Source: Victivallaceae bacterium (GTDB lineage Bacteria; Verrucomicrobiota; Lentisphaeria; Victivallales; Victivallaceae). Taken from it: DNA of 64,000 bases. The stretch covers positions 54,696 through 118,695 of the forward strand of contig JAEDIJ010000001.1 of the NCBI GenBank assembly GCA_016292515.1. The letters run 5' to 3'. Made by a program: the position numbers and the translations under genes. Positions 63,441 through 64,000 of this stretch are shown here, in pieces (position 1 is the first letter of the stretch; each line of letters starts with the position of its first letter). A model generated the notes under the pieces. It saw nothing but the letters and a program-made list of their open reading frames with translations, made no database searches and had not been told where the DNA came from.

Positions 63441-63560
63441 CCGCTTCACCTCACTGCTGTCCGGTAAAAACTCCGGAAATGATCGATCTTGCCGGATCCT
63501 GCGCGATGTTAAAAGGATTCGGGGGCTTTTATTTGAGCGCAGAAGAGCCGACGATGTTTT

Positions 63561-63589
63561 AAAGTAGGCATCTTTCAGCAACTTTTCAA
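63561..63589 (-). promoter_or_regulatory. Promoter of the GH95 gene
   Basis: Minus strand: TTGAAA (63584-63589), 17-bp spacer, TACTTT (63561-63566), the same two hexamers as the promoter at 36156. Leader about 114 nt. Confidence 0.45.
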
Positions 63590-63623
63590 GTTCATTCCCT
63601 GCGATCATTTCGACAAAACGGTA

Positions 63624-63892
63624 AAAACATAGATTTCCATCTGATTTTATTCAACTGCCTACCGTCTGAATGAAATTCGGGGATTTTTTTGTTGGCTTTT
63701 TCAAAATCGCGTGCACACGCGGTCAAAATAGAAAAACGCGCTTTTTCGCCGGTTTTGACGGGATTTCTGAGAAAACACAGATTCCGATAATTTTCAAATA
63801 TGCTAAAAATGCAGGCTTCTTTTATAAAAAGATAAAACTGCCTTGTTATGCGAACACAGTGAGCGCTTCATAACGGAGAAAAGCGGAGTTGC
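63624..63892. repeat. Dispersed repeat C, copy 2, with interrupting segment
   Basis: Matches copy 1 at its start (aaaacatagattt), palindrome (CGCGTGCACACGCG; only the loop base differs) and ggtcaaaatagaaaaacgcg, then about 100 unrelated bases (63742-63840), then the ttatgcgaacacagtgagcg part with GCTTCAT words. It lies 35 bp upstream of the GH95 promoter. The last 108 bp of the window hold further GCTTCAT words but no gene. Confidence 0.6.
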
Positions 63893-64000
63893 TTCATACG
63901 TTGGAGCATAAGCGAGAACGTGCTTCATCTGCAAGGCGGAAAAAATGGTTCTTCGACGGTTTATGACAGAAATAAGTAGAAAACTGAAAATTTTCCAGAG

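Noticed and set aside
1..64000. tRNA or rRNA genes
   Set aside because: No T-arm GGTTCGAATCC-type sequence with matching acceptor ends and no rRNA-like stretch was seen by eye; a tRNAscan run would settle it.

Overview
The window is a G+C-rich bacterial chromosome segment. Its mix of house-keeping genes, many large secreted glycan-degrading enzymes, no SusC/SusD genes, AraC regulators beside glycosidase genes and arrays of small hairpins suggests the PVC superphylum, most likely Lentisphaerota (Victivallis-like). That assignment is inferred from gene content, not measured. Genes are tightly packed, and at least eight gene pairs share an ATGA stop/start overlap. A recurrent promoter form is visible: TTGCAA-like -35, 17-bp spacer, and TATATT-like -10, often preceded by TG.

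Left part (1-7553): a minus-strand glycan locus with a sugar kinase, a secreted esterase, a GH78 alpha-L-rhamnosidase and a large secreted protein cut by the left edge. A divergent PocR/AraC regulator faces it across a promoter region carrying a 21-bp-phased direct repeat. Positions 7.5-30.8 kb are mostly core metabolism and information processing: acyltransferase, nth, rnr, panB, an FtsQ-like protein, purD, aldehyde dehydrogenase, rny, fau with a candidate 6S RNA, nadC-ruvA-phosphatase-thioesterase, a sirtuin/flavin reductase/dgt/recN/cinA operon, mutS, a secreted beta-helix protein and folB. From 31 to 43 kb come a UPF0371 protein, GH10 and GH13 enzymes with a divergent AraC regulator, valS, a CPA2 antiporter fused to a PTS EIIA domain, a mutarotase and a GtrA protein.

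Right part (43-64 kb) is accessory. It holds a beta-helix/SGNH lipoprotein, a 927-residue secreted protein paralogous to the left-edge gene, a decayed type I-C CRISPR effector operon, two small paralogous Cys-rich peptide genes just upstream of cas5, a secreted Ntn-hydrolase-like protein, a GH-A clan glycosidase with an MFS transporter, a TRL-like lipoprotein, a DUF4143 ATPase with an unusual operator arrangement, and a GH95 alpha-L-fucosidase.

The most unusual material is non-coding or very small. (1) Two inverted copies (13.97-14.38 kb and 32.61-32.86 kb) of a multi-hairpin element fill convergent intergenic gaps, and their terminal repeats supply stop codons of flanking genes. (2) An array at 60.87-61.18 kb strings different hairpins on constant 7-nt linkers (ATTTCAC, then ATGAAGC). 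(3) A pair of undescribed 44- and 59-residue peptides share a KPEL/DFS/SC-IDC/ICP pattern and lie beside a cas5-cas8c-cas7 remnant that has no cas3, no adaptation genes and no CRISPR array, with a nonsense codon in cas7 and an apparent deletion in the Cas11 part of cas8c.
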